A DNA stretch of 64,000 bases from the NCBI RefSeq assembly GCF_036621415.1, contig NZ_CP030941.1, positions 2,044,001-2,108,000 of the forward strand, written 5' to 3'. Position numbers and translations under genes: made by a program. How positions within the stretch are numbered: position 1 is the first letter of the stretch; every line of letters starts with the position of its first letter. This DNA is from Nitratireductor thuwali. GTDB taxonomy: Bacteria > Pseudomonadota > Alphaproteobacteria > Rhizobiales > Rhizobiaceae. Under the pieces are notes generated by a model that saw nothing but the letters and a program-made list of their open reading frames with translations, was not told the DNA's origin and ran no database searches. Positions 9,400 through 17,818 of the stretch are shown piece by piece.

Positions 9400-10704
9400 A
9401 TGACTGAAAATCGCAAATCCACCATTCTCACGCCGCACGGCCTGACGCGCCGAAATGCGTTGAAAGGCCTTGGAGCAGCAGCCGGCCTGATCGCCGCGCC
9501 CGGCTTTGTCCGCTATGGACAGGCCCAGTCCTCCGAACCCATCAAGATCGGCTTTCAGTGCCATCGCACCGGCATCGGCGCCGCCTATGGCCGCTGGTAT
9601 GAACGCACCACGACGGCCGCGGCCAAGCTGATCAACGAGGCCGGCGGCATCAACGGCCGGCCGCTCGAAATCATCATCGAGGACGATGGCACCGATCCCA
9701 AGCGCGGTGCCGAAGTGGTCGAGAAATTCGCCAACCAACATAAGGTCGATCTCGTCTACGGCACGCTGTTCAGCCACGTCGTCGTCGGCTCCGCGCCTGC
9801 CGCGGGCGAACTGAAGATGCCCTACTATGTGGTCAGCGAGGGCTACCACGTCGCCTCGGGCAAGATGAATCGCTATTGCGTGCAGCCGGGCATCACCGAC
9901 GTGAAGGCGCAGGTCCGCTCGGTTGCGCCGTGGATCGCCAATAATCTCGGCAAGAAGATCACCCTGATCTATCCCGACTACGCATTCGGCCACGATCACC
10001 GCGACTTCTTCGAGCCGGCGATCCAGGCCCAGGGCGGACAGGTGGTCGCCAAAGTGCCGATCCCGCCGACGGAGACCTCGTTCACCCGCTATCTGCCGCA
10101 GATCCCTTCCGACACGGATGTGATCTATCATGTCATGGTCGGCCCGGCGGTCCTCACCTTCGTCAAGGAACTCGGCGAGTTCTTCGGCAATTCCGGACCG
10201 CAGCTCTTCGGCTTCATCGATTCCCTCGAAGCCGTCGACATCAACAGCCCCGGCCTGGAATTTCTGGACGGCAGCCATTTCTGGGAAGGCATGCCGCGCT
10301 ATGCGCAGCCCGACCAGCCGGATTACGTATCCTTTTACCGCGAGACGGTCGGCATCGACGAAAACGGCGCCAGTGTCGACGATCCGAAGGATGTCTCCAC
10401 CGCTGCCCACATGTTCGGCTGCTGGGAGACGCTGTATGTCATCAAGGCGGCGATGGAAGCCTCCGGCTATGCCGGCCCCGGCGACCGCGCCAAGCTGATC
10501 GAAGCGACCGAGGCCATGACCGAAATGGAGGCCGGCCGCGAGCACCCGCAGGGCAAGAAGCGCTTCAACGGCAAGATTCACCAGGTCTTCGGCGAACAGA
10601 ATATCTCCAGGGTCGAAGGTGGCAGGCTCAACGTCGTGCATCGCACGTCGATCGAGGACGGTCTTTACGAGCCGGAGGCCGATTACACGACGATGTCGTT
10701 CTGA
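9400..10704 (+). CDS. ABC importer periplasmic binding protein (Peripla_BP_6), Tat signal
   Basis: A 434-residue solute-binding protein of the branched-chain amino acid/urea/amide type (type I fold). It begins with a twin-arginine signal, TRRNALKGLG at residues 16-25, followed by a hydrophobic stretch and a cleavage region near GQAQS. Export by Tat suggests folding, and perhaps ligand loading, before export. The mature part starts IKIGFQCHRTGIG and contains the INEAGGINGRPLEIIIEDD block of this family. ATG at 9400 follows an AGAGGGGAA ribosome site. It is the first gene of the importer operon. Ligand specificity cannot be read from sequence; the neighbouring operon suggests an aromatic N-heterocycle or amide. 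Confidence 0.9.
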   Translation: MTENRKSTILTPHGLTRRNALKGLGAAAGLIAAPGFVRYGQAQSSEPIKIGFQCHRTGIGAAYGRWYERTTTAAAKLINEAGGINGRPLEIIIEDDGTDPKRGAEVVEKFANQHKVDLVYGTLFSHVVVGSAPAAGELKMPYYVVSEGYHVASGKMNRYCVQPGITDVKAQVRSVAPWIANNLGKKITLIYPDYAFGHDHRDFFEPAIQAQGGQVVAKVPIPPTETSFTRYLPQIPSDTDVIYHVMVGPAVLTFVKELGEFFGNSGPQLFGFIDSLEAVDINSPGLEFLDGSHFWEGMPRYAQPDQPDYVSFYRETVGIDENGASVDDPKDVSTAAHMFGCWETLYVIKAAMEASGYAGPGDRAKLIEATEAMTEMEAGREHPQGKKRFNGKIHQVFGEQNISRVEGGRLNVVHRTSIEDGLYEPEADYTTMSF

Positions 10705-10995
10705 TCCGGCAACCGGACGCGCAGTGCTCCTACCGACGCCATCAACGCCGAGGAAGCTCGTGGATGTGTTTTGGAGGGCCCAGGGTGCCCATCCCGCCGA
10801 CTCCTGGGACCCATTGGAAGAGTATCGGGAACATCGCCCCGGCGCGCCTCAACACCGGCAGCTCTTTCTGCGCAGACCGGCCGGACCTCTCAATGGGGCC
10901 CGGCTCTCCCTCCGGTTCGGCCGGGATAGCGCGCGCGGTGCCTGGTATTGACCTCACAGCCCATTCCACTGCTTCCAGGAGTTCGCCGCTAACCC
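10705..10995. other. Intergenic segment between binding protein and permease genes
   Basis: A 291-bp segment with no convincing gene. A small hairpin, TCCGG-CAA-CCGGA (10705-10717), begins at the first base after the binding-protein stop codon. Such stem-loops often stabilise the upstream message, so that binding protein is made in excess over the membrane components. I see no T-run that would make it a full terminator. Confidence 0.4.
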
Positions 10996-11877
10996 ATGGC
11001 CTTCGGACCCTATCTTCTCCTCGCCACGCTTGAAGGCCTCGTGACGGCGGCGGTGCTGTCGCTCATGGCGCTGGGCCTCTCGCTGGTCTTCGGCGTCATG
11101 CGCGTCGTCAACGTCGCCCATGGCGAGTTCTACATGCTGGGCGCGGTGCTGGCCTGGTGGTTCTCGACCATGCTGGGCGGCCATCCGGCCGTCGGCTTTC
11201 TGCTTGCGCTGGTGCTGAGCCCGCTCGTCGTCGCCGCTGTCGCCTTCGTCGCCGAGCGCCTTGTCCTTAGCCGGCTCAATTATGAGCCGGAGGCGACCAT
11301 CGTCGCCACCATCGGCCTGCTCTACATCATCCAGCAGCTCGCGCTCAGCTTTTACGGCGCGGACGCCCGCCCGGTGGAAGCGCCGTTCAGCTATCGCATC
11401 CAGCTGCCCTGGTTCGGCTATTCCGCCTATAAGCTCGCCGTCATCGCTGCGTCCATGGTTATGATGATCGGCACATGGTTGGTGCTTACCCGCACGAAGA
11501 TCGGGCTCGTCATGCGCGCCACGCAGTACGACCGCGAGACGGCGCAGGCCTTCGGCATTCCCGTCGGCAAGGTCTATGCCGGTGTCTTCGCGCTGGGCGC
11601 GGCGCTGGCCGCCTTTGCCGCTGTCCTCATCGTGCCGATCCAGCAGGCGCACTACCTGATGGGCCACGATCCGCTGCTTCTGTCCTTCATCGTCGTCATC
11701 ATCGGCGGGCTCGGCTCGCTGCGCGGCACGGTCGTCGCCGCCATTCTCATCGGGCTTTCGGACGGCATCGTCTCCATGTTCTTTTCGCCGACGCTCGCCA
11801 AGATGCTTGCGACGTTCCTCGTTGCCATGGTCCTCGTCTTCCGCCCGCAGGGCCTGTTCGGAGCGGCCGCGCGATGA
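10996..11877 (+). CDS. ABC importer permease, LivH type
   Basis: Inner-membrane permease of a HAAT-family importer (BPD_transp_2). The 293-residue protein has about eight hydrophobic spans and the family motif LGLSLVFGVMRVVNVAHGEFYM near the N-terminus (about residues 26-47). The cytoplasmic coupling segment is RATQYDRETAQAFGIPVGKVY and the C-terminal block is IVVIIGGLGSLRGTVVAAILIG. It overlaps the next permease gene by four nucleotides (ATGA), so the two are translationally coupled. It should pair with the LivM-type protein to form the translocation path. Confidence 0.93.
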   Translation: MAFGPYLLLATLEGLVTAAVLSLMALGLSLVFGVMRVVNVAHGEFYMLGAVLAWWFSTMLGGHPAVGFLLALVLSPLVVAAVAFVAERLVLSRLNYEPEATIVATIGLLYIIQQLALSFYGADARPVEAPFSYRIQLPWFGYSAYKLAVIAASMVMMIGTWLVLTRTKIGLVMRATQYDRETAQAFGIPVGKVYAGVFALGAALAAFAAVLIVPIQQAHYLMGHDPLLLSFIVVIIGGLGSLRGTVVAAILIGLSDGIVSMFFSPTLAKMLATFLVAMVLVFRPQGLFGAAAR

Positions 11878-12839
11878 TTTCCCTTCTCCCGCGCGGCAAG
11901 ACGCTGGTTCTGCATATCGGGATCGTCCTGGTGCTGCTCGCGCTCAATTTCATCCTTCCCGAATATCACCGCGGCGTCTTCTCGCGCGTCCTCGTGCTCG
12001 CCGTATTCGCCATGGGCTACAACATCGCGTTTGGCTACACGGGCCTGCTCAGCCTCGGGCATGCCATGTTCTTCGCCGCCGGCCTCTACGGCGCGGGGCT
12101 GACCATCTATCATCTGGACTGGGGCGTCTGGCCTGCTTTCGCGACGGGGCTTGCGGCCGGCCTCGCGCTGGCGCTTCTGGTGGGCGCGCTGGCGCTGCGG
12201 ACGACCGGCGTCGCCTTCATGATCGTGACACTGATGTTCGCCCAGGTCTTCTACCTCACCACCCTTTATTTCACGACCTATACGCGCGGCGAGGAAGGGC
12301 TGGTCCTGCGGCAGCAAGCCCGCGTTCTTGCGTTTCCCGGCGGCGCGCTCGATCTCTCCGACCCATCGACACGCTATCTGGTCGCGCTCACGCTCTTCAC
12401 CCTCGTCCTCGGCGCCGTGCTGTTTCTGGTCCGTGCGCCGTTCGGCCGTTCGCTGGTGGCCATAAAGGAGAACGAGGAGCGCATGCGCATGCTGGGCTAC
12501 GACGTCTTTGCCAACAAGCTTCTGTCCGTCGCTCTTTCGGGCCTCGTCTGCGCGGCCTCGGGCGCGGCCTATGCGGTGCTGTTCGGCTATGTCGGATCCG
12601 GTTTCGCGGCGATCCAGTATTCGATACTGCCGCTGCTCTGGGTGCTTTTAGGCGGCGCGGCGACGACGCTCGGACCCCTGATCGGCACGCTGCTCATGTT
12701 CTATGTGATCGACCTTGCCTCCAGCCACACGACGGCGCATCTCCTGGTCGTCGGCCTCGTCCTGATCGGTCTCATCCTTTACTTCCCGAAGGGCATCGTC
12801 GGCACGATACGAGAAAGGTGGGCGCCATGGCTGCCGTGA
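11874..12839 (+). CDS. ABC importer permease, LivM type
   Basis: Second inner-membrane permease of the importer, 321 residues with about nine to ten spans. It carries the LivM signature GYTGLLSLGHAMFFAAGLYG near residue 57 and the coupling-helix segment AIKENEERMRMLGYDVFANKLLSV. ATG at 11874 overlaps the LivH stop by four bases. Its own stop lies 13 nt inside the LivG reading frame. It should heterodimerise with the preceding permease and contact the LivG/LivF ATPases. Confidence 0.93.
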   Translation: MISLLPRGKTLVLHIGIVLVLLALNFILPEYHRGVFSRVLVLAVFAMGYNIAFGYTGLLSLGHAMFFAAGLYGAGLTIYHLDWGVWPAFATGLAAGLALALLVGALALRTTGVAFMIVTLMFAQVFYLTTLYFTTYTRGEEGLVLRQQARVLAFPGGALDLSDPSTRYLVALTLFTLVLGAVLFLVRAPFGRSLVAIKENEERMRMLGYDVFANKLLSVALSGLVCAASGAAYAVLFGYVGSGFAAIQYSILPLLWVLLGGAATTLGPLIGTLLMFYVIDLASSHTTAHLLVVGLVLIGLILYFPKGIVGTIRERWAPWLP

Positions 12840-13569
12840 ACCCCCTTCTTTCCACCAACGCGCTCAGCCGCTCCTTCGGCGGGCTGAAGGCCGTCGAGAA
12901 GGTGGATTTTTCGCTGCCTGAGGGCCAGACCCGCGCCATCATCGGGCCCAATGGTGCCGGAAAGACCACCTTCGTCAGCCTCGTCTGCGGCCGCGTTGTC
13001 CCCAGTTCGGGCACCGTGGTCTTCGACGGAAGCGACATCTCGCGGATGCCTGCCCACAAGCGCGTGCGCGCCGGCATCGCCTACACGTTTCAGATCACCT
13101 CCATCTTCGCCAATCTTACGGTGTTCGACAATGTGGCGCTTGCCGTCCAGCGGCGGCTGCTCGGCGACAGGCAGAACGGGCTCTCCAGCCGCCTGCTGCT
13201 GAAACACGGCCTCGACGCACTGGAAAAGGTCGGACTCGGCAGCTATGCCGAAGCGCTGGCGGGCAACCTCGCCTATGGCCACCAGCGCCTGCTGGAAGTG
13301 GCGATGGGGCTGGCGCTCAAGCCGCGCCTGCTGATCCTCGACGAGCCCACGCAGGGACTGTCGGACGGCGAGATCGAAAGCTTCATCGCGCTTGTCCGCG
13401 AGATCGGCAGCGAGGCGACCGTGCTTCTCATCGAGCACAATATGGACGTGGTCATGGCACTGGCCGAGCGCATCACTGTCATGGAACAGGGCCGCATCCT
13501 GGCCGAAGGCACGCCGGACGAAATCCGCGCGGACAAGGCCGTGCAACGAGCCTACCTCGGAGGCGATGC

Positions 13570-13573
<4 letters not shown>
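12827..13573 (+). CDS. ABC importer ATPase, LivG type
   Basis: Cytoplasmic ATPase subunit, 248 residues. Walker A GPNGAGKT is at residues 40-47, Walker B reads LLILDEPTQGL, and the switch histidine is in LLIEHNMDVVM. The ABC signature is in the variant form LAYGHQR, normal for LivG (LSYGxQ). ATG at 12827 has a GAGAAAGG ribosome site eight bases upstream; the frame is open far upstream but that part is the livM region in another frame. It overlaps livM by 13 nt and livF by 4 nt. Confidence 0.93.
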
Positions 13574-14277
<704 letters not shown>

Positions 14278-14336
14278 GAGCGATCCCAGGAAAAGTGGAA
14301 GCCGGTTTCCGCCGGGGGGTAGCGTAAAATGATCCA
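14278..14336. repeat. Degenerate rhizobial intergenic repeat
   Basis: Between the convergent livF and MarR genes the sequence contains CCAGGAAAAGTGGAAGCCGG, then TTTCCGCCGGGG and GCGTAAAATGATC. From memory this resembles a dispersed intergenic palindrome of Mesorhizobium and related genera (CCAGGAAAAGTG...CGGTTTTCCG...GCGT), here somewhat decayed. I did not find a second copy in this window. The internal CCGG/CCGG arms could fold. Confidence 0.5.
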
Positions 14337-14342
14337 CCGCGC

Positions 14343-14807
14343 CTACCCGTCCGCGATCTTTCCCAAGAGCTTCAGAAAGATCTCCGCCTCGCGCGCGTTC
14401 AGCGGCTTCAGCGTTTCGGCCGTGATCCGCATCGCCACCGGCAACAGCCTCTCGACGAGCACGCGCCCCTCATCCGAAAGCCCCACCACCAGCCGCCGCC
14501 GGTCCAGGGCATGCGGCTTCAGTGTCACAAGTCCCCGCTTCTTCAGCCGGTCGATCACGCCCTTGATGGTCGCCGCATCCATGGCGATGAGCTGGCCGAG
14601 CTGGTTCTGCGATGTTTCGCCCACCTCATGAAGCCGCGCCAGAGCGGCGAACTGCGGCGGCGTGAGGTCGCCCACATGCGCCGCGAAAATGGACAGATGA
14701 CGCTGGTTCGCCTTGCGCAGGACGAAGCCGACCTGCTCGTGCAGGCGGTATTCTCCGCCCGCTTCCAGACTGTCCCGCGGCGGCGCCGGCTTGTCGGCCA
14801 GGCTCAT
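14343..14807 (-). CDS. MarR-family transcriptional regulator
   Basis: A 154-residue winged-helix regulator. The recognition part reads LTPPQFAALARLHEVGETSQNQLG, then DAATIKGVIDRLKKRGL, then the wing with DRRRLVVGLSDEG, all typical of MarR. It is the last gene of the six-gene minus operon and overlaps the preceding AA_synth gene by four bases, so it is made together with the enzymes. I infer that it controls the operon, pncA and the importer through the shared elements at 9307-9326 and 21531-21550, with the substrate or a pathway intermediate as inducer. Confidence 0.9.
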   Translation of the reverse strand: MSLADKPAPPRDSLEAGGEYRLHEQVGFVLRKANQRHLSIFAAHVGDLTPPQFAALARLHEVGETSQNQLGQLIAMDAATIKGVIDRLKKRGLVTLKPHALDRRRLVVGLSDEGRVLVERLLPVAMRITAETLKPLNAREAEIFLKLLGKIADG

Positions 14808-15388
14808 CGCAGCCCGTCCTGGCCTTTGATGTCTTCGGCACGAAGACCGCCCATGCGCGCATGGACGCGGGGTCCGCAGGTCATGGCGAGCACGAACAGG
14901 ATCTCATCGGGACGCGGCCCGTCGGCCATCCCGACTTCCATGGCGTCGAAATGGCTGCGCACATAGGCGGCGTTGATATGGCCGAGCGGGATGTCGATGC
15001 GCGCGCCGAAGGCGCCCACCTTCTTGGCCGAGGGCACGATGGCCCGGGAATCGCCGAGCCGCTCGCGCATGGCATAGCCGCCCGGCACATGCCAGAGCGC
15101 GCCGTGCTCCAGCTCGCCCGCCACGCCCACAATGGCCCCCTTGCCGAAACCGTCGATGACCGACGTGTCGCCGCCCAAGGCAGCGATCAGCCGGTCGGAG
15201 AGCTCCAGCCCCAGCGGTTTCAGATCGTCCATCGCGCTTTCGAGCTCGGAGACATAGCGCCCGGCAAAGGGATTGGCCACCAGAGCCATGGCCGCCGCCC
15301 GGCGGCGCGGCGTCTCGCGCACCGGCCCGCCCTCGTGAAATATCTCCTCGGTAAGCAACGCGATCTTTCGGACGAAAAACTCAGGCAT
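14804..15388 (-). CDS. AA_synth family protein (PF06684), possible ring-processing enzyme
   Basis: A 194-residue protein of the family called amino acid synthesis (PF06684, formerly DUF1185), whose biochemical function is not established. Visible family blocks are RKIALLTEEIFHEGG near the N-terminus, VGVAGELEHGALWHVPGG, and VPSAKKVGAFGARIDIPLGH in the middle. From memory the fold is chorismate-mutase-like, the fold also used by cyanurate/barbiturate ring-opening hydrolases, so a hydrolytic or tautomerase role on a cyclic amide is conceivable. That is inference. ATG at 15388 has a GAGGAAACG ribosome site; it overlaps UPF0280 by eight bases and MarR by four. Confidence 0.8.
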   Translation of the reverse strand: MPEFFVRKIALLTEEIFHEGGPVRETPRRRAAAMALVANPFAGRYVSELESAMDDLKPLGLELSDRLIAALGGDTSVIDGFGKGAIVGVAGELEHGALWHVPGGYAMRERLGDSRAIVPSAKKVGAFGARIDIPLGHINAAYVRSHFDAMEVGMADGPRPDEILFVLAMTCGPRVHARMGGLRAEDIKGQDGLR

Positions 15389-16295
15389 GGCTCGTTTCCT
15401 CAAGTAGAAGCATTTCATTGACTGGAATGGGACGTTGCCGCGGCGCTTCGCCGAAGCAAGACCGGGAGCCGCCCACCAGACGATGCCGGCCCTGCAGGAA
15501 AAGCGCCGCGCCCGCGATCAGGCCACGATCCCGCATGTCTTGCGCCACGGCAAGCCCTGCGTCGAGTGCTGTCGATGCTTCTTTCCCCGACAAAGGTCCG
15601 ACCGCCACCGTCACCATCTGGTCACCGAGATCGCTGTCCGGCGACAATTCATTAGCCGGCAATCGTTCTATGCCGCCATGGCCCGGCAGATTGACAGCGT
15701 TGGCGATCAGCGTTGCCGCCACATCGGCCTGCGCCGCGCTTGCCGCCAGCACCGTCACGGCGTCGGCGATGCCCAGCGAATGGCTTCGGCCGCGCCAGCC
15801 GCTGGTGGCGAGCCCGCGCACCGGGTCGCCGGCGCGGATCGTCAGCCGGTCGGAAAGGCCATGGCCGGTGCCGGCGATCGCCACCGTCGTCTCAGTGCCT
15901 GCGGCAAGGTGCAGCGCGGTATCGCCGCCATTGTTGACATAGGCGCGCCGGAGCCGCCGGCCGTCGACCATAGCAGCCAGCATCTCATCGGCGACGCCCC
16001 CGGCAACCGCTGCCATCGGCGTCACAAAGGCCGGATGGTGCCGGGCGCTGGCCGCTTCCATCCGGCGCGCGGTCGAGTGGCGGAAACGGCGTGCCCGCAG
16101 CCCGACCGGGCGGCGTAGCGCGGGCAACTCGCTCACGAGCTCTTCCAGAATGCTCCGGAACCGGGCGGCCGCCTGCGCATAAGCCTGCCTCACCTCGTTC
16201 TCCGGGCCGAAAGCTTCGACGATCAGGTCGATCGGCCCGTGGTTCATATGCAGCCGCCGCTTGTCGGGCAGCCAATGCACGGTCGGGCCCATCAT
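15381..16295 (-). CDS. UPF0280 family protein, ApbE-like
   Basis: A 304-residue protein of the uncharacterised UPF0280 family. Three blocks parallel the FMN transferase ApbE: NNGGD at 121-125 (ApbE N-x-GGD), ATSGWRGRSHSLGIADAV at 163-180 (ApbE TSG followed by the ADA motif), and the following TVLAAS helix. A role in flavin attachment or another nucleotide-dependent modification is therefore plausible. The neighbouring reductase is the obvious client, since the clostridial 6-hydroxynicotinate reductase is, as I recall, a flavoprotein with bound flavin. No signal peptide is seen, unlike periplasmic ApbE. It overlaps both neighbours (4 and 8 nt). Confidence 0.82.
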   Translation of the reverse strand: MMGPTVHWLPDKRRLHMNHGPIDLIVEAFGPENEVRQAYAQAAARFRSILEELVSELPALRRPVGLRARRFRHSTARRMEAASARHHPAFVTPMAAVAGGVADEMLAAMVDGRRLRRAYVNNGGDTALHLAAGTETTVAIAGTGHGLSDRLTIRAGDPVRGLATSGWRGRSHSLGIADAVTVLAASAAQADVAATLIANAVNLPGHGGIERLPANELSPDSDLGDQMVTVAVGPLSGKEASTALDAGLAVAQDMRDRGLIAGAALFLQGRHRLVGGSRSCFGEAPRQRPIPVNEMLLLEETSHA

Positions 16296-17818
16296 TTCCG
16301 GGGCTCCCGCCGCAATTGTGCCAGCGGCGGCCAGGGGCTGGCTGCCGGGGCTGCCTCCAGCCGCCGCTCGTTTAAATATTCGCCGCCCCGCTCCAGCACA
16401 TCCTCCAGCGAACGGATCTCGGCCTCATGGCCGCCGAGACGGATATAATCGTCGCGGCGCATGGTGAACTCGATCGGCGCGACCAGCGCCGGAGTCGGCA
16501 CATAGCCGAACGCATTGTCCGGCGTGCGCGAGACGTCCACCATGATGGTGATTCCCCCGCCCGGCCAGACATAGACCGGCGCCCCGCCGCAGGTGACATA
16601 AGTCTTCAGCCCCTGCACGGAGCGGGTGAGGTTGACCGGGTTTTCGGTCACGCCGGCGCGCAGGCTGCCGCCCGCCCCGCCCATGAAAAGCACGGTGCAA
16701 AGCGCGGGCTCGCAATTCTCCTCAATCAGGTCGACGGATCTGCGCAGCCGCTCGGGAAAGGCCTTCTCCACCGGCTTCAGATCCTCGTCGAGCTCGTAAT
16801 AGGCGAACTGCTCACCGGTGGTCGATACCATCAGCAGCGAGAGCCCCGGCCGGGCGCCTTTCTTTGCGTTGAAGCCGCCCAGGATCTCCAGCGGGTCGTC
16901 AATGGTGGTTCCGCCCCAGCCGAGCCCCGGCTCGGAGACCTTGAAATAGCGGCCGGGCGTCGATTTGCGTCCGACGATCTTTATCCCGGTGTCCTCCCAG
17001 CCGATCACCTTGCCGGCCTGATGCTCGGATACGACGCCGGTTATATGGTCGTCCACCACGACCACCTCGTCCACCAGCCCTTTCCATTGGGTCGCGAACA
17101 TGCCGATGGTGGCCGACCCGCAGCCGACCCGCATGCGGGCTTCGCGCTGGCCGTCGATCACCGGCGCCTTGCCGGCTTCCACGATGACCGTCGCGCCGCC
17201 GTCGATGGAAAGTTCGACCGGCTTCTTGTTGCACAGATCCATAAGCGCACGGCAGGTCACGCGGCCCTCGGACTTGGAGCCCCCGGTCAGGTGCTGCACG
17301 CCGCCCAGCGAGAGCATCTGGCTTCCATATTCGGCGGTGGTGACATGGCCTATCACCTCTCCCTCGGCCCGCACGGCAGCCGTCTCCGGGCCAAGATGCC
17401 GGTCGGTGTCGATCTTCACCTTGACCCCGCAATAGGAGAAGATCGCCTCGGTCACCACGGTGATTAGATCGACGCCCTCGACGTCCTGGCTCACGATAAA
17501 GGGTGCCGGCTTGTAATCCGGATAGGTCGTGCCTGCGCCAATGGCGCTGACGAACCGGCGTCTGGTATTGACCAGCCCGCCGTCCCAGGATCGCTCTTCC
17601 TCGAACGGCACCAGCGCCGCGCCATCCTCCGCCGCATGCTCCAATATGGTCACTGGATCGCAGCGCGTGATCCGCCCGCCGAAATTGCCGTAGCGGTCGC
17701 AGGCGCCGGTGCGGCCCTCGGCGATGTAGCACATGACGGGGCAGGCATCGCAGCGCAGCTTTTCTTCCTGGGCCTTCTTCGGCGGTTCCGCCTCGAAACG
17801 TTCGGAAAGCTCGTTCAT
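16292..17818 (-). CDS. 6-hydroxynicotinate reductase-like iron-sulfur protein
   Basis: A 508-residue protein resembling 6-hydroxynicotinate reductase (Hnr) of clostridial nicotinate fermentation, which reduces 6-hydroxynicotinate to 1,4,5,6-tetrahydro-6-oxonicotinate. Near the N-terminus four cysteines, C23-x2-C26-x3-C30-x9-C40 (in CDACPVMCYIAEGRTGAC), look like [4Fe-4S] ligands; further cysteines are C53, C130, C189 and C233. Partial matches to flavinylation motifs occur at 206-210 (DGGAT) and 234-237 (GSAT), but neither is canonical. Its place next to a molybdenum hydroxylase copies the ndh-hnr arrangement. Substrate identity is inferred by homology and context only. It overlaps both neighbours by four bases. 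Confidence 0.78.
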   Translation of the reverse strand: MNELSERFEAEPPKKAQEEKLRCDACPVMCYIAEGRTGACDRYGNFGGRITRCDPVTILEHAAEDGAALVPFEEERSWDGGLVNTRRRFVSAIGAGTTYPDYKPAPFIVSQDVEGVDLITVVTEAIFSYCGVKVKIDTDRHLGPETAAVRAEGEVIGHVTTAEYGSQMLSLGGVQHLTGGSKSEGRVTCRALMDLCNKKPVELSIDGGATVIVEAGKAPVIDGQREARMRVGCGSATIGMFATQWKGLVDEVVVVDDHITGVVSEHQAGKVIGWEDTGIKIVGRKSTPGRYFKVSEPGLGWGGTTIDDPLEILGGFNAKKGARPGLSLLMVSTTGEQFAYYELDEDLKPVEKAFPERLRRSVDLIEENCEPALCTVLFMGGAGGSLRAGVTENPVNLTRSVQGLKTYVTCGGAPVYVWPGGGITIMVDVSRTPDNAFGYVPTPALVAPIEFTMRRDDYIRLGGHEAEIRSLEDVLERGGEYLNERRLEAAPAASPWPPLAQLRREPRK

